The notes beneath the pieces are model-generated. The model had not been told where the DNA came from and ran no database searches. It was given only the letters and a program-made list of their open reading frames with translations. DNA of 64,000 bases from Rhizodiscina lignyota (Eukaryota; Ascomycota; Dothideomycetes; Aulographales; Rhizodiscinaceae), in assembly GCA_010015805.1 (NCBI GenBank), contig ML978121.1:3534001-3598000 (forward strand), given 5' to 3'. Shown here piece after piece: positions 1 to 10,916 of the stretch (within the stretch, counting starts at the first letter, position 1; each line of letters opens with the position of its first letter). The position numbers were made by a program, and so were the translations under genes.

Positions 1-38
1 ACTTCTTAGTAAGGCCGGATAATCTTCGATTCGCATTC

Positions 39-704
39 TTACTCACCAAAATCATGCCAAATATCCTGCTCTTCAATCCCAATTCGACTCTCCGAAAGCT
101 GGTTCTCTGGATTGTAGAACATCCAGCAAACACCCCACAGTACCACCAACGCCGGCCAAATCGTCCAGGGCATTGTTGTACATGGTGGTCGTATTTGCCC
201 AGGAAATGTACCCAATGCTCTGAAACAGGAGATACCATAGTGCATAATTAGCAGAAAAAGAGTCTCGATATATCTAAAGATCACTTCGAGCTCATGGGTG
301 CCTTCATGCTCCTCCACATACAGTTTCAGGTCGGTGTCCAAGAGCATGAAATTGAGGTCATTGAAAATGATATTGGCGCATGCGAAAACATGTCCGACAA
401 GCGAATGACCGATTGGTGGCCAGGTAAGGAGCTTGCGTATTCGAAGGTCAACTCGGAGGTTGTCCAAACGAACCTGTGCTTCTCTCAAATGCGAAAAAGT
501 TGGGCTCATCGAAAGGCTGGGAAGGTCCTTTATATAGTCCTGCATCGTCTTGATTTCCGGGATAGCGATCTGTTCGCTTTCAAGAAAATCTTTCAAGAAG
601 CTGTAGAAGATAATATCTTGCCGCGATTTCGATAGAACCTGGACTATCGATGGATAGACGACCGATCGCACATTCGGCACGTATTGGAAAAGGGTTGAAG
701 CCAT
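39..704 (-). CDS. Hypothetical membrane protein, 221 aa
   Basis: A single open frame begins at a true ATG. I do not recognise the family. Hydrophobic stretches lie near residues 98-120, 147-162 and 179-197; the last, rich in Trp and Val, is the clearest membrane segment. The N-terminal third is mixed helix with no motif I can name, and the C-terminus is acidic and polar. The next gene to the right is the dienelactone hydrolase, also on the minus strand, with about 560 nt between them. The left neighbour is outside the window, so a missing downstream exon cannot be excluded. The protein-like composition and the ATG support a real gene, but there is no functional evidence. Confidence 0.5.
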   Translation of the reverse strand: MASTLFQYVPNVRSVVYPSIVQVLSKSRQDIIFYSFLKDFLESEQIAIPEIKTMQDYIKDLPSLSMSPTFSHLREAQVRLDNLRVDLRIRKLLTWPPIGHSLVGHVFACANIIFNDLNFMLLDTDLKLYVEEHEGTHELEVIFRYIETLFLLIMHYGISCFRALGTFPGQIRPPCTTMPWTIWPALVVLWGVCWMFYNPENQLSESRIGIEEQDIWHDFGE

Positions 705-1268
705 TTGTAGAAGGGCATTTGAAATGATGGAAGGATAAAGCTGCTATAATATCCCCAGGAACGATTCGGAATGGCGACTTATATGTATTTTTGGCCAACC
801 CCTCACTAGCACGCCGCCCTGTTTTTGAGGCAACTTCTTCGTGATGAACGTAACAAAATATACGGGAGGTTAATTGGAACTGAGCAACTGAAGAAGATTT
901 TTTGTGAAGGAAATTCAATGGGCATGGTTTATAATGTCTCGTCATACTTATCTTGATCAAATCATCAACAGGCATCGGTAGCTTGTGAGGCTGAATCCGG
1001 TTACAGAGATTTTTGCGCACGAAGCCCAAACAGGGCAAATACGCCTTAACTGTGGCGACAGCCTTGTTTGTAAGGCAAAGAATACCGCGACAAGGTGATA
1101 ATGTAGTTTCACTCATTTCAGCTCTGCGCCTTACGGCAACGAAGGCGAAAGTTTCGAGCCTTGCGAAGAAATTGGGCAAATTGAATACCTCTAAATGGAT
1201 CGCAGTGGCTTATGGGAAGACTTGACTTGCACCTCGATCACTGATCGGCGGTCTAAGGGGGCTTTTTT
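705..1268. other. Intergenic, no supported gene
   Basis: This is the presumed promoter of the membrane protein on the left and the 3' flank of the dienelactone hydrolase on the right. A long open frame on the minus strand runs through it, but it overlaps the neighbouring gene and does not look like protein. Confidence 0.5.
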
Positions 1269-2337
1269 CTAGCACACGTCCTCAACCTCTCCTTCGCCCT
1301 CCCTCGGTCCCAAGTCCGATCTCAGCGTTCTGTTGAACAGCTCCAGCAACATGCTGAAACAGATCTCTGCTACTGGTGGATCATATCTCCCCTTGGATGC
1401 CTCATCCCGAATGAAAGCATCTGTGTAGCACGTTAGCGAGCCGCATTATGAACATTGGCGGAGAAATTTTACGCTGTGTCCACGTTGCTTCGTAGAGGCT
1501 GTACAACACACCCGCGTCAGTCAACGTCTTGCGAATGAGGTCACGTCCTTCCGGCGGGATGTGCGTGTCCCTCTTGCCGAATATCTACATCTCGTCAGTG
1601 GACAAGTGATTACATTTCATACAACGAGGACAGGCGAGTGCACGAGCATACCATACAGAGCTCTCCCTTGATCTCGCCCGCGCGATCAAGAGAGTCGTCT
1701 TTCATGCCCTCGCCAAGCGCGTGCTTGTGCAAATCAGTCGCGAAATAGCACACCGCAGCAGAGACGCGCTTGTCCAGCGCAGCGCGGTACGCCAGATGGC
1801 CACCGAGACACATGCCGGTCGCGCCAATACGGCCAGTGCAGTTCGGAAGAGACAGCAGCAGGTCAACTGCAAGCTTCGAGTCTTCATCGTAAGCGGAGAC
1901 CTTCTTGGCGATCTTTAATTCGTTGCCTTTGTCAGTTCCGGGGCCATCGTACGGCAGCGGATCTGGGCCGATGAACTCATGGTACGAAGATGGAGCCGCG
2001 ACGACGTAGCCTTGACCGCAGATTTGGCGGGCGAAGCGGGCCACTGGGCCGGTGACTTTGTTCTCTGTTAGTAGGGAGCGAGATATTCCATTAGACGAGA
2101 TGGACGTGTTGTGCTGGAAGGACAACAGAAAGCAGAACGAAGGCTCGAGACTTCTTGTGCGCAGATTGTGGTCAACCGCGGCAATTAAAATGACTTGCCT
2201 TGGTAAATCTCTGAAAACACAACTACTCCAGGGAATTTCGCTTTTGGATAGCCGGGAATGTTTGGCTTGAAGAGGAAAATCCTCATGTCACCACCTGACG
2301 TCGTGGATACATCCTGATGAGATTCGTCGATGAGCAT
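1269..2337 (-). CDS. Dienelactone hydrolase family protein, 4 exons, 268 aa
   Basis: An alpha/beta hydrolase of the carboxymethylenebutenolidase type, which opens lactone rings of dienelactone-like compounds; the true substrate of fungal members is usually unknown. Exons on the minus strand are 2199-2337, 1652-2055, 1473-1584 and 1269-1420, and their lengths sum to 807 nt. The family triad is intact: the nucleophile cysteine in GMCLGG, the aspartate in KRDTHIP and the histidine in QHAF. The histidine codon is split by the last intron, which confirms that junction. The first intron (2056-2198, 143 nt) begins with GC inside the strong context AG|GCAAGT and has a CTAAC branch site; no GT alternative keeps the frame. 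Length fits the family (about 250-270 aa). A cytosolic location is likely, since no signal peptide is seen. Confidence 0.9.
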
Positions 2338-2726
2338 TGTGGCACAATTTCAAGAACAAAAGAACTACGTTCAATTGATCTTTGAGAGAACGGGAATTCA
2401 ATATTTCAATTGAGGTTTCAGAAAAGTGGTCTGACTTTTACTAGCTGAGTAACTCGGTTACTAAAAAGTTGGAGCTGTTTCAAAGTGGACGTTGTTTTGC
2501 CGTTAAAGCGGCGAGATACGTAGATCAATACTCCATACCATAATATCAGCTCATTCGCATGCTTAATTTGAGAACAAACGTCATCATACAATCTACAGAT
2601 TAATGTGTTTGAAGTTCTTCCATACGACCTTCATTCTGACAATGATGATCTTCTGCTGATAAGCTTGATTCAGTCAACGCAATATATCGACGCCACAAAG
2701 CCACTCAAGCCACATTTGAATCCACC
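2338..2726. other. Intergenic, dienelactone hydrolase promoter side
   Basis: AT-rich spacer between the start of the dienelactone hydrolase and the stop of the GFA-domain gene, both on the minus strand. I see no gene in it. Confidence 0.5.
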
Positions 2727-3476
2727 TCAGAGACCTACAAGCCCACGATCTTCATCAATACAATTGTTCACCCGACCCGTTGGATGTCTAATTAAATTTC
2801 CAGTTCCACTATACATCATCTGCTTCACCCATTCAGTGCCGTCATCCCACCAACCATGCCGCTCCGGCCTCACCCCCTCCTGCTCCAAACTTTCCTGATC
2901 TAACGTCCCCAGGGCAATGTCGACGACTGGGCCCAACGTCCAGCTTGGGGGTCGAGCGCCTGAATAGAAGTATGTCAAGCCCGTCCCACAACGGCCGCAG
3001 AAGGTGCGCTCAGCGTTGTCGCTCCCGCAATAATGTGAGATGTACGTTGACCGCTGCAGTTCCTTGGATGGATGAACGACTGAGGTCGTCTCATAGGCTT
3101 TCAATTGATCGTCCTCAGCTCCTGTAGTTGGCGATGTGCTCTGTTCTCGTGGGAGAAGTTTGAACTCGACCCAATCCGTCGAGCAAATGAGCCAGCACTG
3201 TAGAAGCGAGCCGCAGGCACGGCGGCAGGAATGACAATGATCCAGATCAATCAGCGGCAATCTGGTTTCCACTCTCTTTACCTCAGATTGGGAATATGTA
3301 GAGCTAGCTTCAGAATCTTTTGCCGCCCAATGTGCCGTGGATGCATGCACTGGGGTCGGCAATGACCCAGGTGCAACAGGTCGCTCTTCGAGTTTTGGAA
3401 TTGAGATCTTGTACCGAATTGCTGAACAGAAGCAGCCACCACTAAGTGTCAGCGGTCCTTTTGGGAGGAACGCCAT
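2727..3476 (-). CDS. GFA/CENP-V domain zinc protein, 249 aa
   Basis: An intron-less frame from a true ATG. The zinc-binding cysteine pattern of the GFA (glutathione-dependent formaldehyde-activating) / CENP-V fold is visible: GGCFCSAIRY near residues 13-22, then HCHSCRRACGS, and a late FCGRCG. In this family the cysteines bind two zinc ions. The fungal members are annotated as S-(hydroxymethyl)glutathione synthase-like, although enzymatic activity is doubtful for most of them. An insertion of about 45 residues separates the first cysteine pair from the second, which is longer than in compact family members. The C-terminal 60 residues (GWWDDGTEW and onward) are the usual fungal tail. No targeting signal is seen. 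Confidence 0.85.
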   Translation of the reverse strand: MAFLPKGPLTLSGGCFCSAIRYKISIPKLEERPVAPGSLPTPVHASTAHWAAKDSEASSTYSQSEVKRVETRLPLIDLDHCHSCRRACGSLLQCWLICSTDWVEFKLLPREQSTSPTTGAEDDQLKAYETTSVVHPSKELQRSTYISHYCGSDNAERTFCGRCGTGLTYFYSGARPPSWTLGPVVDIALGTLDQESLEQEGVRPERHGWWDDGTEWVKQMMYSGTGNLIRHPTGRVNNCIDEDRGLVGL

Positions 3477-5754
3477 AATGGTTAGAGGTTAGAACAAGGT
3501 AGCTCGAATACGATGGATCTTGAATTGTCGGCAAGACTCCGCCCGAGAGCACCTTATATCGTACCAACTCGACGCGTAAGGCAGACTGTTGCCTGTGTAT
3601 CACCGAATCTCGCTGATACGAAAGGAGCGGAGCCAAACCAAATTTCTGGACGGTGACCGGATTCGTCGTGATCAGAGTGTCGATCTGGACTTGGCTTCGC
3701 GGAGGGGTTCCGGTCTGCGGGATGTTGCAGGAAGTTCATCATATACAGAGGCTTAGCTGCAGTTGGCATGCCACGATTGAATGGGCTGATATAGATCTCA
3801 GGATAGCATTTGATGTTCCGAGACTAGAGAATGACATTTGCTCTCTTCGAACACTGCCATATTGTTTGATGTTCTGGCGCGTTTGGGCCCAGCGAAACTA
3901 GCGTTTTCTCGATCTCATCGTGTTATAAAGATAGTCAATACGCAGAAAGTGATGCCATATTTGAAGAATTAATTGGTAGATCTCAATACCTTTTTCAGCT
4001 CATGATAAGCGCTGTTGGTGTCCCTTTCTACTTTCGAAGAGCTGGAATTTAAAGGAAGATGGGATGAAGCCGGATATTCTCCAGTGCCAAGAGCCCCCAC
4101 GCTTGCCGCCGTGATGTCTTGGCAATTTCCTCAATGAGAAGATCGACAAAAGCACGACGCCAGATGATAGATCTGACTTGTCTAGACTGATCATATTGAA
4201 AGCGAGATAGAGGATAGATCTTCAAGCTGAAACTATATTTCTGTACGTGTGCTGTCAATAGAGTTCAAAGGGGCGTCAATTTCTGGTATCCAATGCTCCC
4301 ATTACAGGAGGATGAGATGAAGCTTGGCGCCAAGCCGTGAAATATATCGCCTTCAAGTGCCTAGCGCGTAACTTTCAAACAACAGGCCAATCGACGAAGC
4401 GCAGAGAGCCGAAGATAGACCGCTACCGCGCTTCAAGGTTCACCTGCATCGTCCGTTCTGTGGCTTTTGCACCAGCGTTTCGTTCCTCGTCCGTGCCGAG
4501 TAAGAATCCGGGAACAAGAGAGTGCCTGACCCCGGAGCATGTTGGATTTGCCTTCTGCTGAGTCTGGAACAGAGTTGCGGTTGAGCAAACGGGAAACGAG
4601 CTTGAGGCGCAGTCCTATATGTACTCCAAGGGGTAACACAAACGGTCATAATATCGATTAAGGAGCCAGAAATTGTCGAGTGAGGCTGGGTTCGAGATGA
4701 AATTGCTGATGCTATTCTTGAAAGCCACTGTGGAACTGATGGAAGCTGTTCGAACGTCGCTCAAGCCGTGCCTGGGTTAAGGTTGGCACTTGTGTGGAGG
4801 AGCGCCATCGCCAACGCCGCACAACTTTGTACGCTGCCGGGCCGAGAGGGTGATTGGATGGAAAGCAGTTGTGGATGATGACAAGCTCTGGCCGATCCGC
4901 TCCTCGGTACGGTGGCGCTCGCTATCGCTGGCAGTTGAAGGCGAGAGCGATGAGGGAGCAGCGGGCCAGAAAGCGCTCCAACCCGACGCTTCCATGCCGC
5001 GCAGAGAAAGGCACCGAGCATGGCTGTTGGCTGGGTTGTGCTGGCGTTACCGTTGGACAGGCACACGAAAAGGGGAGCTGGCTCGTCACTGGGTCAGACA
5101 GCGCAGGCGGCATCCATGCGCAGCACCACGGCACACGCTTTTCTCCCGGTCATCCCGCGAAGAGACTCCGCTTTTGATCCGCTTTCTGCCCACTCGCCTC
5201 TCGTCTCGCTGCCCTGCAGAGACCTCACCCTCTCTTCACCTCTTCCCTTCGCACACCTGCCAGCAGCCACTCAAGCGAAGGGCAATGGCAATTGCAGACG
5301 CGCTCGTCTGAAACAATTCCGCAATTTCTCTAGTGCTCGCGGCGGCGTGTTTGTTGTTTCTTTGATAAAATTGACGCGCCTGCCTCGTCATTCCAGAGCT
5401 GCGCCGCCAGGAGGCCCGAGCACGCCTCAACTCGCATTCACGGCATCATCACCTCCGCATCTCACGCCTGGCTGCCAACTTCTCAACGCCTTGCTCGGTG
5501 AGTTCTTCGACTCCCAATCACGCATTGTGCACATCCTCCATTCTTAATTTGCTCTTCCTGGATATTGTCTAATCACTTTGCTACAAGCGTTTCGAAACAT
5601 CCCCCAAATTCTAGCCCTATAGCCAGTCGACTGTTCCTGCAGCTTCCTGACAGCCCGTCATAGGCCGGATATTTCTACTACATGACCAGCGCACGCCAAA
5701 CATAAGACCAAACCTCAAAACACGCTTGCCGGTCTCCATCGGCCGCCATCTGAC
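3477..5754. other. Long intergenic region, divergent promoters of the GFA gene and SEC2
   Basis: About 2.3 kb without a convincing gene. The right end (about 5,160-5,300) is a pyrimidine-rich C/T tract, a common feature of promoters and leaders of constitutive fungal genes, so the SEC2 leader probably starts there. Open frames in the GC-rich part (4,790-5,550) occur on both strands at once and have low-complexity Arg/Ser/Ala composition, so I take them as chance. Confidence 0.45.
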
Positions 5755-7779
5755 ATGGCAACCGTTGCAGCTGCCCGTAGCCCGCTGGCACTGTATCGGG
5801 CGGAGTCCGAAGGCATGAATACTATACCTGACCCTCGGTCACCAAGTCCAGCGTCGGTCTACTCTCGCAGCTCTTCTCATTCTCCTGCATCTGCAGAGCA
5901 CCATCCAGACCTGAGCAACGAAGTCGCAGCGCTTTCTACGAAGCTAATCAATGCTATCAACCACCAAACCACACTCGATGACGCGCTTCAGGAGACCCGG
6001 CACGAGCTGGACGCTGCTCGGGAGCGGATCGCACAGCTGGAGAAGGCAGCGCGGGAACATTCAGAGTTGATCAGCCAGGGTTTGCTGGTGAAGAAGGAAG
6101 AGGTAGATCGAAAAGAAGGCAGATGGCGGAATGATCTCAATCAGGAGATACAGAAGCGCGAGATTGCCGAGAGGGACAAGAGACGAATGGAGGGTGAGCT
6201 GGAGAACTTGACCGCGAATTTGTTCGAGGAGGCAAATACCATGGTTTCCAATGCCCGCAAAGAGACAGAATCGTCAAATCACCGAATTTCGCAGCTCCAG
6301 AACCAACTCCGCGACACCGAGACGTTACTATCGTCACAGCAGGAGCAACTTCAAGGCTTAAAAGAGGTCATGCAGTCCATGTCCGATCGCGATGAGAACG
6401 AAATTGCAACGCACATGTCCTCTGCTCCCTCAACTCCAGGTCTCAAATCTTCCAGCACGATGAGAAGCATGTTCGATGCGGCAAATCTTACTCCTGTAAC
6501 TCCAGGCTTCGGCGACGAGATCCCACCTCAACACCCCCTCTTTTTCACCCAACTTCTCACGCCCGTCCTACGCTCCGATCTCCCCGCCTTCGAAGACTTC
6601 CAAACCCTCCTCCGCACCTCCAAAAACGTCCCCACCACCACCTCGCGCGTCAACAGCGGCACCTTCTCTGGCCTGAACGCCATGTCCATCGGCCTCGGCT
6701 CAGGCCACCTCTCACACGCGTACTCCCGCTCTTCACCTGCCGCTCCTACACCACCTGATACACCAAATATGAGCGCTTCAGCAGGTTCGGCGGGTTCACC
6801 ACGCGATTCCCTCAACCTGAACGCCCCGCAGCTCCCACCGCTGAAAGAATCGAAATACTTCAAGCGCTGCCTACCCGAGGACATCGAGCCCACTTTGCGA
6901 CTGGACATTGCACCAGGTCTCTCGTGGCTCGCGAAGCGCTCCGTATTGCAGAGCATCGTCACAGGCAGTCTAGCCATCGAACCTCTCGCTCCAGCTGCGT
7001 CGAAGAACTACGGTCCTATCTACGCGTGCTCTTTATGCGGCGAGAACAGGAAAAACGCGGCGTACCAACGGAGACATCAATTCCGCATTCAGGAGGACGA
7101 TCCCGATGCAGTTGCAAGCGGAGGAGCGAAAGCCAAAGCACAAAGGTGGCCTCTGTGTGAATGGTGCCTTGGGCGTATAAGGAGCGTGTGCGACTTCGTC
7201 GGATTCCTCCGCATGTGCCAAGCCGGCGTTTGGCGCGCCGATGTCCCGGAGAAGGAGAGGGAAGCCTGGGAGGAAGGTGTTCGATTACGGGAGAAGATGT
7301 TCTGGTGCCGAGTTGGCGGAGGTGTGATTCCGAGTTTTGTCACAAAGAGTCCAACGATGGAGGATTCGAGGCGGGAGAGTGATGAGAGCGATGAGAGCGC
7401 GAGGAAGAGTCTGAAGGGGAAGGAGGAGGATCCATTTAAGACGAAGGGGGAAAGCGAGAAGAGAGTCAGCATTGGGAAGACGATTATTGAGAGACCGGGG
7501 AGTCAGATGAAGGAGGTTAAGAGGAAGGATTCGGGGGCTGTGACATCGCCAGTCTCGGGCGAGGCTGAGAAGGTTCACGAGGCCTCTGTTCAAACAGAAG
7601 ATTCAGTGTCAACGAACGGACAGCTGGACGGAGCATCGAGTCCCGAGTCTAAGACGGAGTCTTTGCAAGCCTCGAGCGCCGCAGAACCCACGGAACCGGC
7701 GGCGATTGATGAGAAGAGAGACAGCAAGGCGAAAGATTTGCGGCTGTCCATTACCATACCAGGCTCGTTCGAGTCATAA
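5755..7779 (+). CDS. SEC2: Rab GTPase guanine-nucleotide exchange factor Sec2-like, 674 aa
   Basis: Sec2 activates the Rab GTPase Sec4 on secretory vesicles and so drives polarised exocytosis. The N-terminal 55 residues are Ser/Pro-rich. A long coiled coil follows at about residues 55-215 and contains the Sec2p exchange signature around LENLTANLFEEANTMV. A Ser/Thr-rich linker leads to a conserved block near residues 370-510 with CSLCGEN and LCEWCLGRIRSVCDF, which is typical of the filamentous-fungal Sec2/Rab3IP-type proteins and probably forms a zinc-bound vesicle-targeting region. The last 150 residues are charged and disordered. No intron is needed. The start is the first ATG downstream of the pyrimidine-rich leader. 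Confidence 0.88.
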   Translation: MATVAAARSPLALYRAESEGMNTIPDPRSPSPASVYSRSSSHSPASAEHHPDLSNEVAALSTKLINAINHQTTLDDALQETRHELDAARERIAQLEKAAREHSELISQGLLVKKEEVDRKEGRWRNDLNQEIQKREIAERDKRRMEGELENLTANLFEEANTMVSNARKETESSNHRISQLQNQLRDTETLLSSQQEQLQGLKEVMQSMSDRDENEIATHMSSAPSTPGLKSSSTMRSMFDAANLTPVTPGFGDEIPPQHPLFFTQLLTPVLRSDLPAFEDFQTLLRTSKNVPTTTSRVNSGTFSGLNAMSIGLGSGHLSHAYSRSSPAAPTPPDTPNMSASAGSAGSPRDSLNLNAPQLPPLKESKYFKRCLPEDIEPTLRLDIAPGLSWLAKRSVLQSIVTGSLAIEPLAPAASKNYGPIYACSLCGENRKNAAYQRRHQFRIQEDDPDAVASGGAKAKAQRWPLCEWCLGRIRSVCDFVGFLRMCQAGVWRADVPEKEREAWEEGVRLREKMFWCRVGGGVIPSFVTKSPTMEDSRRESDESDESARKSLKGKEEDPFKTKGESEKRVSIGKTIIERPGSQMKEVKRKDSGAVTSPVSGEAEKVHEASVQTEDSVSTNGQLDGASSPESKTESLQASSAAEPTEPAAIDEKRDSKAKDLRLSITIPGSFES

Positions 7780-8363
7780 TCTCTACGATCTTTGACACGA
7801 CCGAGCTAACATGTATTATATTAAAGACTTTTTGCTCCGCTGGTGGATGTATTATTAGGATACCCTGAGAATTTGTCGGCTTTTTTTCGGTCCGGGCTGG
7901 TGTTGGTCATATGGAACTCATAGCGGTATTGGTATCGGTATTTGCATTGCTTGGGAGGGATGCACAGCTTTGGCCTGGCTATGGCTATGGGATACACGAC
8001 TAGGACAGGATGCCGGGCAAGGCACACGATCATTACGCGATGCGAAGATTCAGATGGAAAAGTTGGAGGCGCCGGCGCTGGCTGCTTGTGATTAGACGAC
8101 TTCGATTCGAGCCTTCAGAAGGCATGTGTGAATTAATGAGAGGGTTGAATGATCGAGACTTAACGTTTCCATACTCGGTACCCCCGTGTTATCAAATGCT
8201 CAGTTCGTTATAAACCCCCACAATCGAAGACCAACACCTTACTCCGTAAGCATTCCCCCATACGGAGCTTTTCACCGTTCCCAAAAATTTGGCCCTTCAT
8301 CCTGGGCGAGTCTGTTATTGTCGGGAATGCCGAGAGTCCTAGATAATCTCCGAGGTAAATCGG
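7780..8363. other. Convergent intergenic region
   Basis: 3' flanks of SEC2 (plus) and the short HET gene (minus). A small run of GGTATT/GGTATC units lies near 7,925-7,945. I see no gene. Confidence 0.5.
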
Positions 8364-9301
8364 TCAAATCTTCAAGCCTATTTTCATATTCCCGCCTGTT
8401 CTGCGAACACTTTCTAACACTCGAATGAGAAGCTCACGTTTGGAGCAGGAGTAGTCAACATCAATGTCGCCTCCGTCCTTGACAAGGCCAAGGATTGCAT
8501 AGATCCTATCTCTCACATCTTCACACTCTCTTTCTTCACACAGGGATAGTAAACCGATAAACGTAACGCCCTCGCTTTCACTTTCATTCGCACGCCAACC
8601 CTGTTGCCGAAGGTTTAGCCTCTTCCGGCCACATAACACGGTTAAGCTTGAGGCTAAGAGGACCTCCTGCAAAATCCACATGCGTCGCCAATACGGTCGA
8701 CTCAACAGTACCCGAATTGCGTGGAGCGCGGCTGGATGATCCAAAGCCCAATTTTCCCAACCGTTCCATGGCCAATGCCGATGGACTCTAGCGGTGGATA
8801 TAAAAGCGTCCATCGCCTCATCGCTCCGATTAGCAGCGGCACCTAGCCAAATAAGAACTTCCTGAGCCTGGTACAAACCTTAGTTTCATCGCAGCCTCAT
8901 GTTTGAAGAGCAACTCGTACCTGTGAATAAACCTCGCCCATCGTGGCAACCTGATGGTTTCTTTCATGCACATTTCCTTGATCAATACACAGGGCGTCAA
9001 TCCATAACAATGGTATGTGGCCGCTCCGAGCAATTTGACCCTGCCAAAGAAAGCACCAAAGGTTCTCGCGGATCAGAATTTTATTTTCTACATTGTCAAC
9101 TGTAATTTCTTTGGTATTCGACGCATTGCCCCAAGTATACGAGAGTGCACAGTACCGTGGCCGAGCGGAGAGTGGGAAGACATGGAATTTCAACCGGATA
9201 TCAGAACCGTCGTCTCGATTCGCGTGAATGATTTCAACGAGCCGGATACATTTGGTATCGAGACTGAGTGGAACTTGGCTGTAAATGTCATGAGACGCCA
9301 T
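8364..9301 (-). CDS. Short HET-domain protein, 2 exons, 294 aa
   Basis: Heterokaryon-incompatibility (HET) proteins trigger programmed cell death when genetically different hyphae fuse. Exon 1 is 8921-9301 and exon 2 is 8364-8867; the 53-nt intron is phase 0. The domain motifs are present in order: YCALSYTWGN, WIDALCIDQ, VLIWLG, RPYWRRMWILQEVLLA, and RIYAILGLV followed by DVDYS. I start at the ATG giving MASHDIYSQ, because the longer frame begins at TTG. The protein stops soon after the HET domain at TGA, whereas members of this subfamily commonly run to 500-700 residues, so this is either a naturally short HET protein or a copy that has lost its C-terminus. Confidence 0.8.
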
Positions 9302-9931
9302 CCCGAATTTGACGAACGGAACCCATATCTTGCGCTGAAAGTGAAAGGACTGCAATGAGTTGAGGAGCGAGTGGCGAGTTTCAGCCTCGCGCGTCTGCCT
9401 AGAATTGATGGCAGCAAGGCTGGTTCAATGTTGACTCGACACGTTGCAGTGCATGTCTTCCAATCGCCCCTCTCTAACAAGTACTTTCCAAATTCTATCG
9501 TGAACCGTCACCTTTACAGACTATTTCTTTAGACTCGCTTCATAGTTAGCTGCCTCCGTTGTGCGTTTAATATTCGGCCTCGGACTGGATATCCCCTGAC
9601 TTGAAGGTTATTCATGAAGCCGAACAATACGTGCGGCGATGCTACCGTAAGCGTCTCGAGCAGGAATATTACAACTTGGATTTCAAGGAATTCATAAACG
9701 AGCGGTAGCGAAACGAATTCGGCAAGGTCTTGGAAACGCATCACAATCGCATCGGACATGAGATCGGCGATGTTTCGCTTGTAAAAGATAGCTTGGCTGG
9801 GAAGAGTGCGTGAGAGCGAAGACGGCAACGATCACTGTCGGCGTGAATAAGGAATCTAATTAAAACCAATTATATCTCCCACTCAATTGTATATTGAAAG
9901 CGCTCGATGACAGAATATCGTTGACATCAGC
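9302..9931. other. Intergenic, HET promoter side
   Basis: Spacer between two minus-strand genes. A 99-codon frame (9,529-9,828, minus) is hydrophobic in part but has no recognisable motif, so I do not call it. Confidence 0.45.
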
Positions 9932-10916
9932 TCAGTACCCAAGTCTCGAAAACTCATCCTCCGTCCAATCGTAGAGCCGTTTCGCCAACTTCGGATCTTG
10001 CGAATAATTGGATCCAGCATTCTCCTTTCCGACCGGTACGTAGTACTTGCCGCTCTTCACGCCTGGGCTTGTGGCAGCCCATAACGACGTCAGGGCGCCC
10101 TGCTCTACTGATTTGAACAGAATACTGCGAGCGCCTCCGAGCACGGCCCCCAAATATCGATGATTCTTCATGAAGTCACTTTGAAGATTTGTGCTCACAA
10201 GACCTGGATGCAAGGTAACGTACGTGATGCGAGGCTCAGTATCCCGTTTTGCCAGCTCCCTGATATGCAAGATGTTGGCCAGCTTCGATTGGCCGTATCG
10301 CGTAAAGGTCATAGTAGACTCCATCGTCGTTTTCAAGGCTCCATCAAAGACTATACCACCTTTCGGGGCCTGTGCGTGTGCGTCGGAAGTTAAGGCGACG
10401 ACTCGGACGTCTGTGCCAGGCATTGCGGCAGTCTTTTTCAGGAGAGGCATGAGATTTCTGACAAGGAGAGCGTGACCCATATAATTGGTGCCAAATTGGA
10501 TCTCGTATCCGTCTTTAGTCAAGCCTGCTGCCGTTGCCATTATACCAGCATTGTTGACAAGAACGTCCAGCCTTTGCGAAGTTGACTTAACCGTCTCCGC
10601 GGCATCATACACCGACTTCAGGGAGGAGAGATCCAGAGGCAGGAACGTAATGCTAGCATTTGGAACAGCCTTTTTCAGATCTGCGATCGCATCTTCGCCT
10701 TTCTTCTGGTCTCTGGCGGCGAGGAAGATGTTTTGCGGGTTGTGCTTCGCGAGCTGGAGGACGGTTTCCTTGCCTATGCCGGAGTTACCTGTATTTTTGA
10801 GTATAGCTCAGCTTATAGATCTCGACAGTCAGATGTTAATTGACAGTCAACATACCACCAGTGACAAGATACACCTTGCCGCTGAGATCAGGAATGTCTT
10901 TATTGGGAGTAAACAT
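9932..10916 (-). CDS. Short-chain dehydrogenase/reductase, 2 exons, 305 aa
   Basis: NAD(P)-dependent oxidoreductase of the retinol dehydrogenase-like SDR group; the substrate is unknown. Exon 1 is 10856-10916 and exon 2 is 9932-10788; the sum is 918 nt. The Rossmann cofactor motif is rebuilt across the intron as VTGGNSGIG, near residues 19-27. Then come LDVLVNNAGIM, the active-site YGQSK (YxxxK) and the post-active-site LHPGLVSTN. The C-terminus has the tail usual for fungal members (KYYVPVGKE ... LYDWTEDEF). The start ATG gives a 20-residue N-terminus before the glycine motif, normal for the family. It could belong to a detoxification or secondary pathway, but nothing here shows which. Confidence 0.9.

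Noticed and set aside
580-1179. 199-codon frame on the minus strand
   Set aside because: It overlaps the upstream part of the membrane protein gene on the same strand, has no family features and looks compositionally random.
4790-5547. Overlapping frames of 107-175 codons on the plus strand, with smaller ones on the minus strand
   Set aside because: GC-rich promoter/leader DNA keeps several frames open at once; the products are low-complexity Arg/Ser/Ala without motifs.
6528-6977. 149-codon frame antisense to SEC2
   Set aside because: Lies wholly inside the conserved SEC2 coding region and has no features of its own.
9152-9170. Stretch GTGGCCGAGCGG resembling the D-arm of leucine/serine tRNA genes
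   Set aside because: It is inside the HET coding exon and there is no acceptor stem or T-arm at the right distance.
9529-9828. 99-codon partly hydrophobic frame, minus strand
   Set aside because: No signal, motif or splice partner; could be chance.
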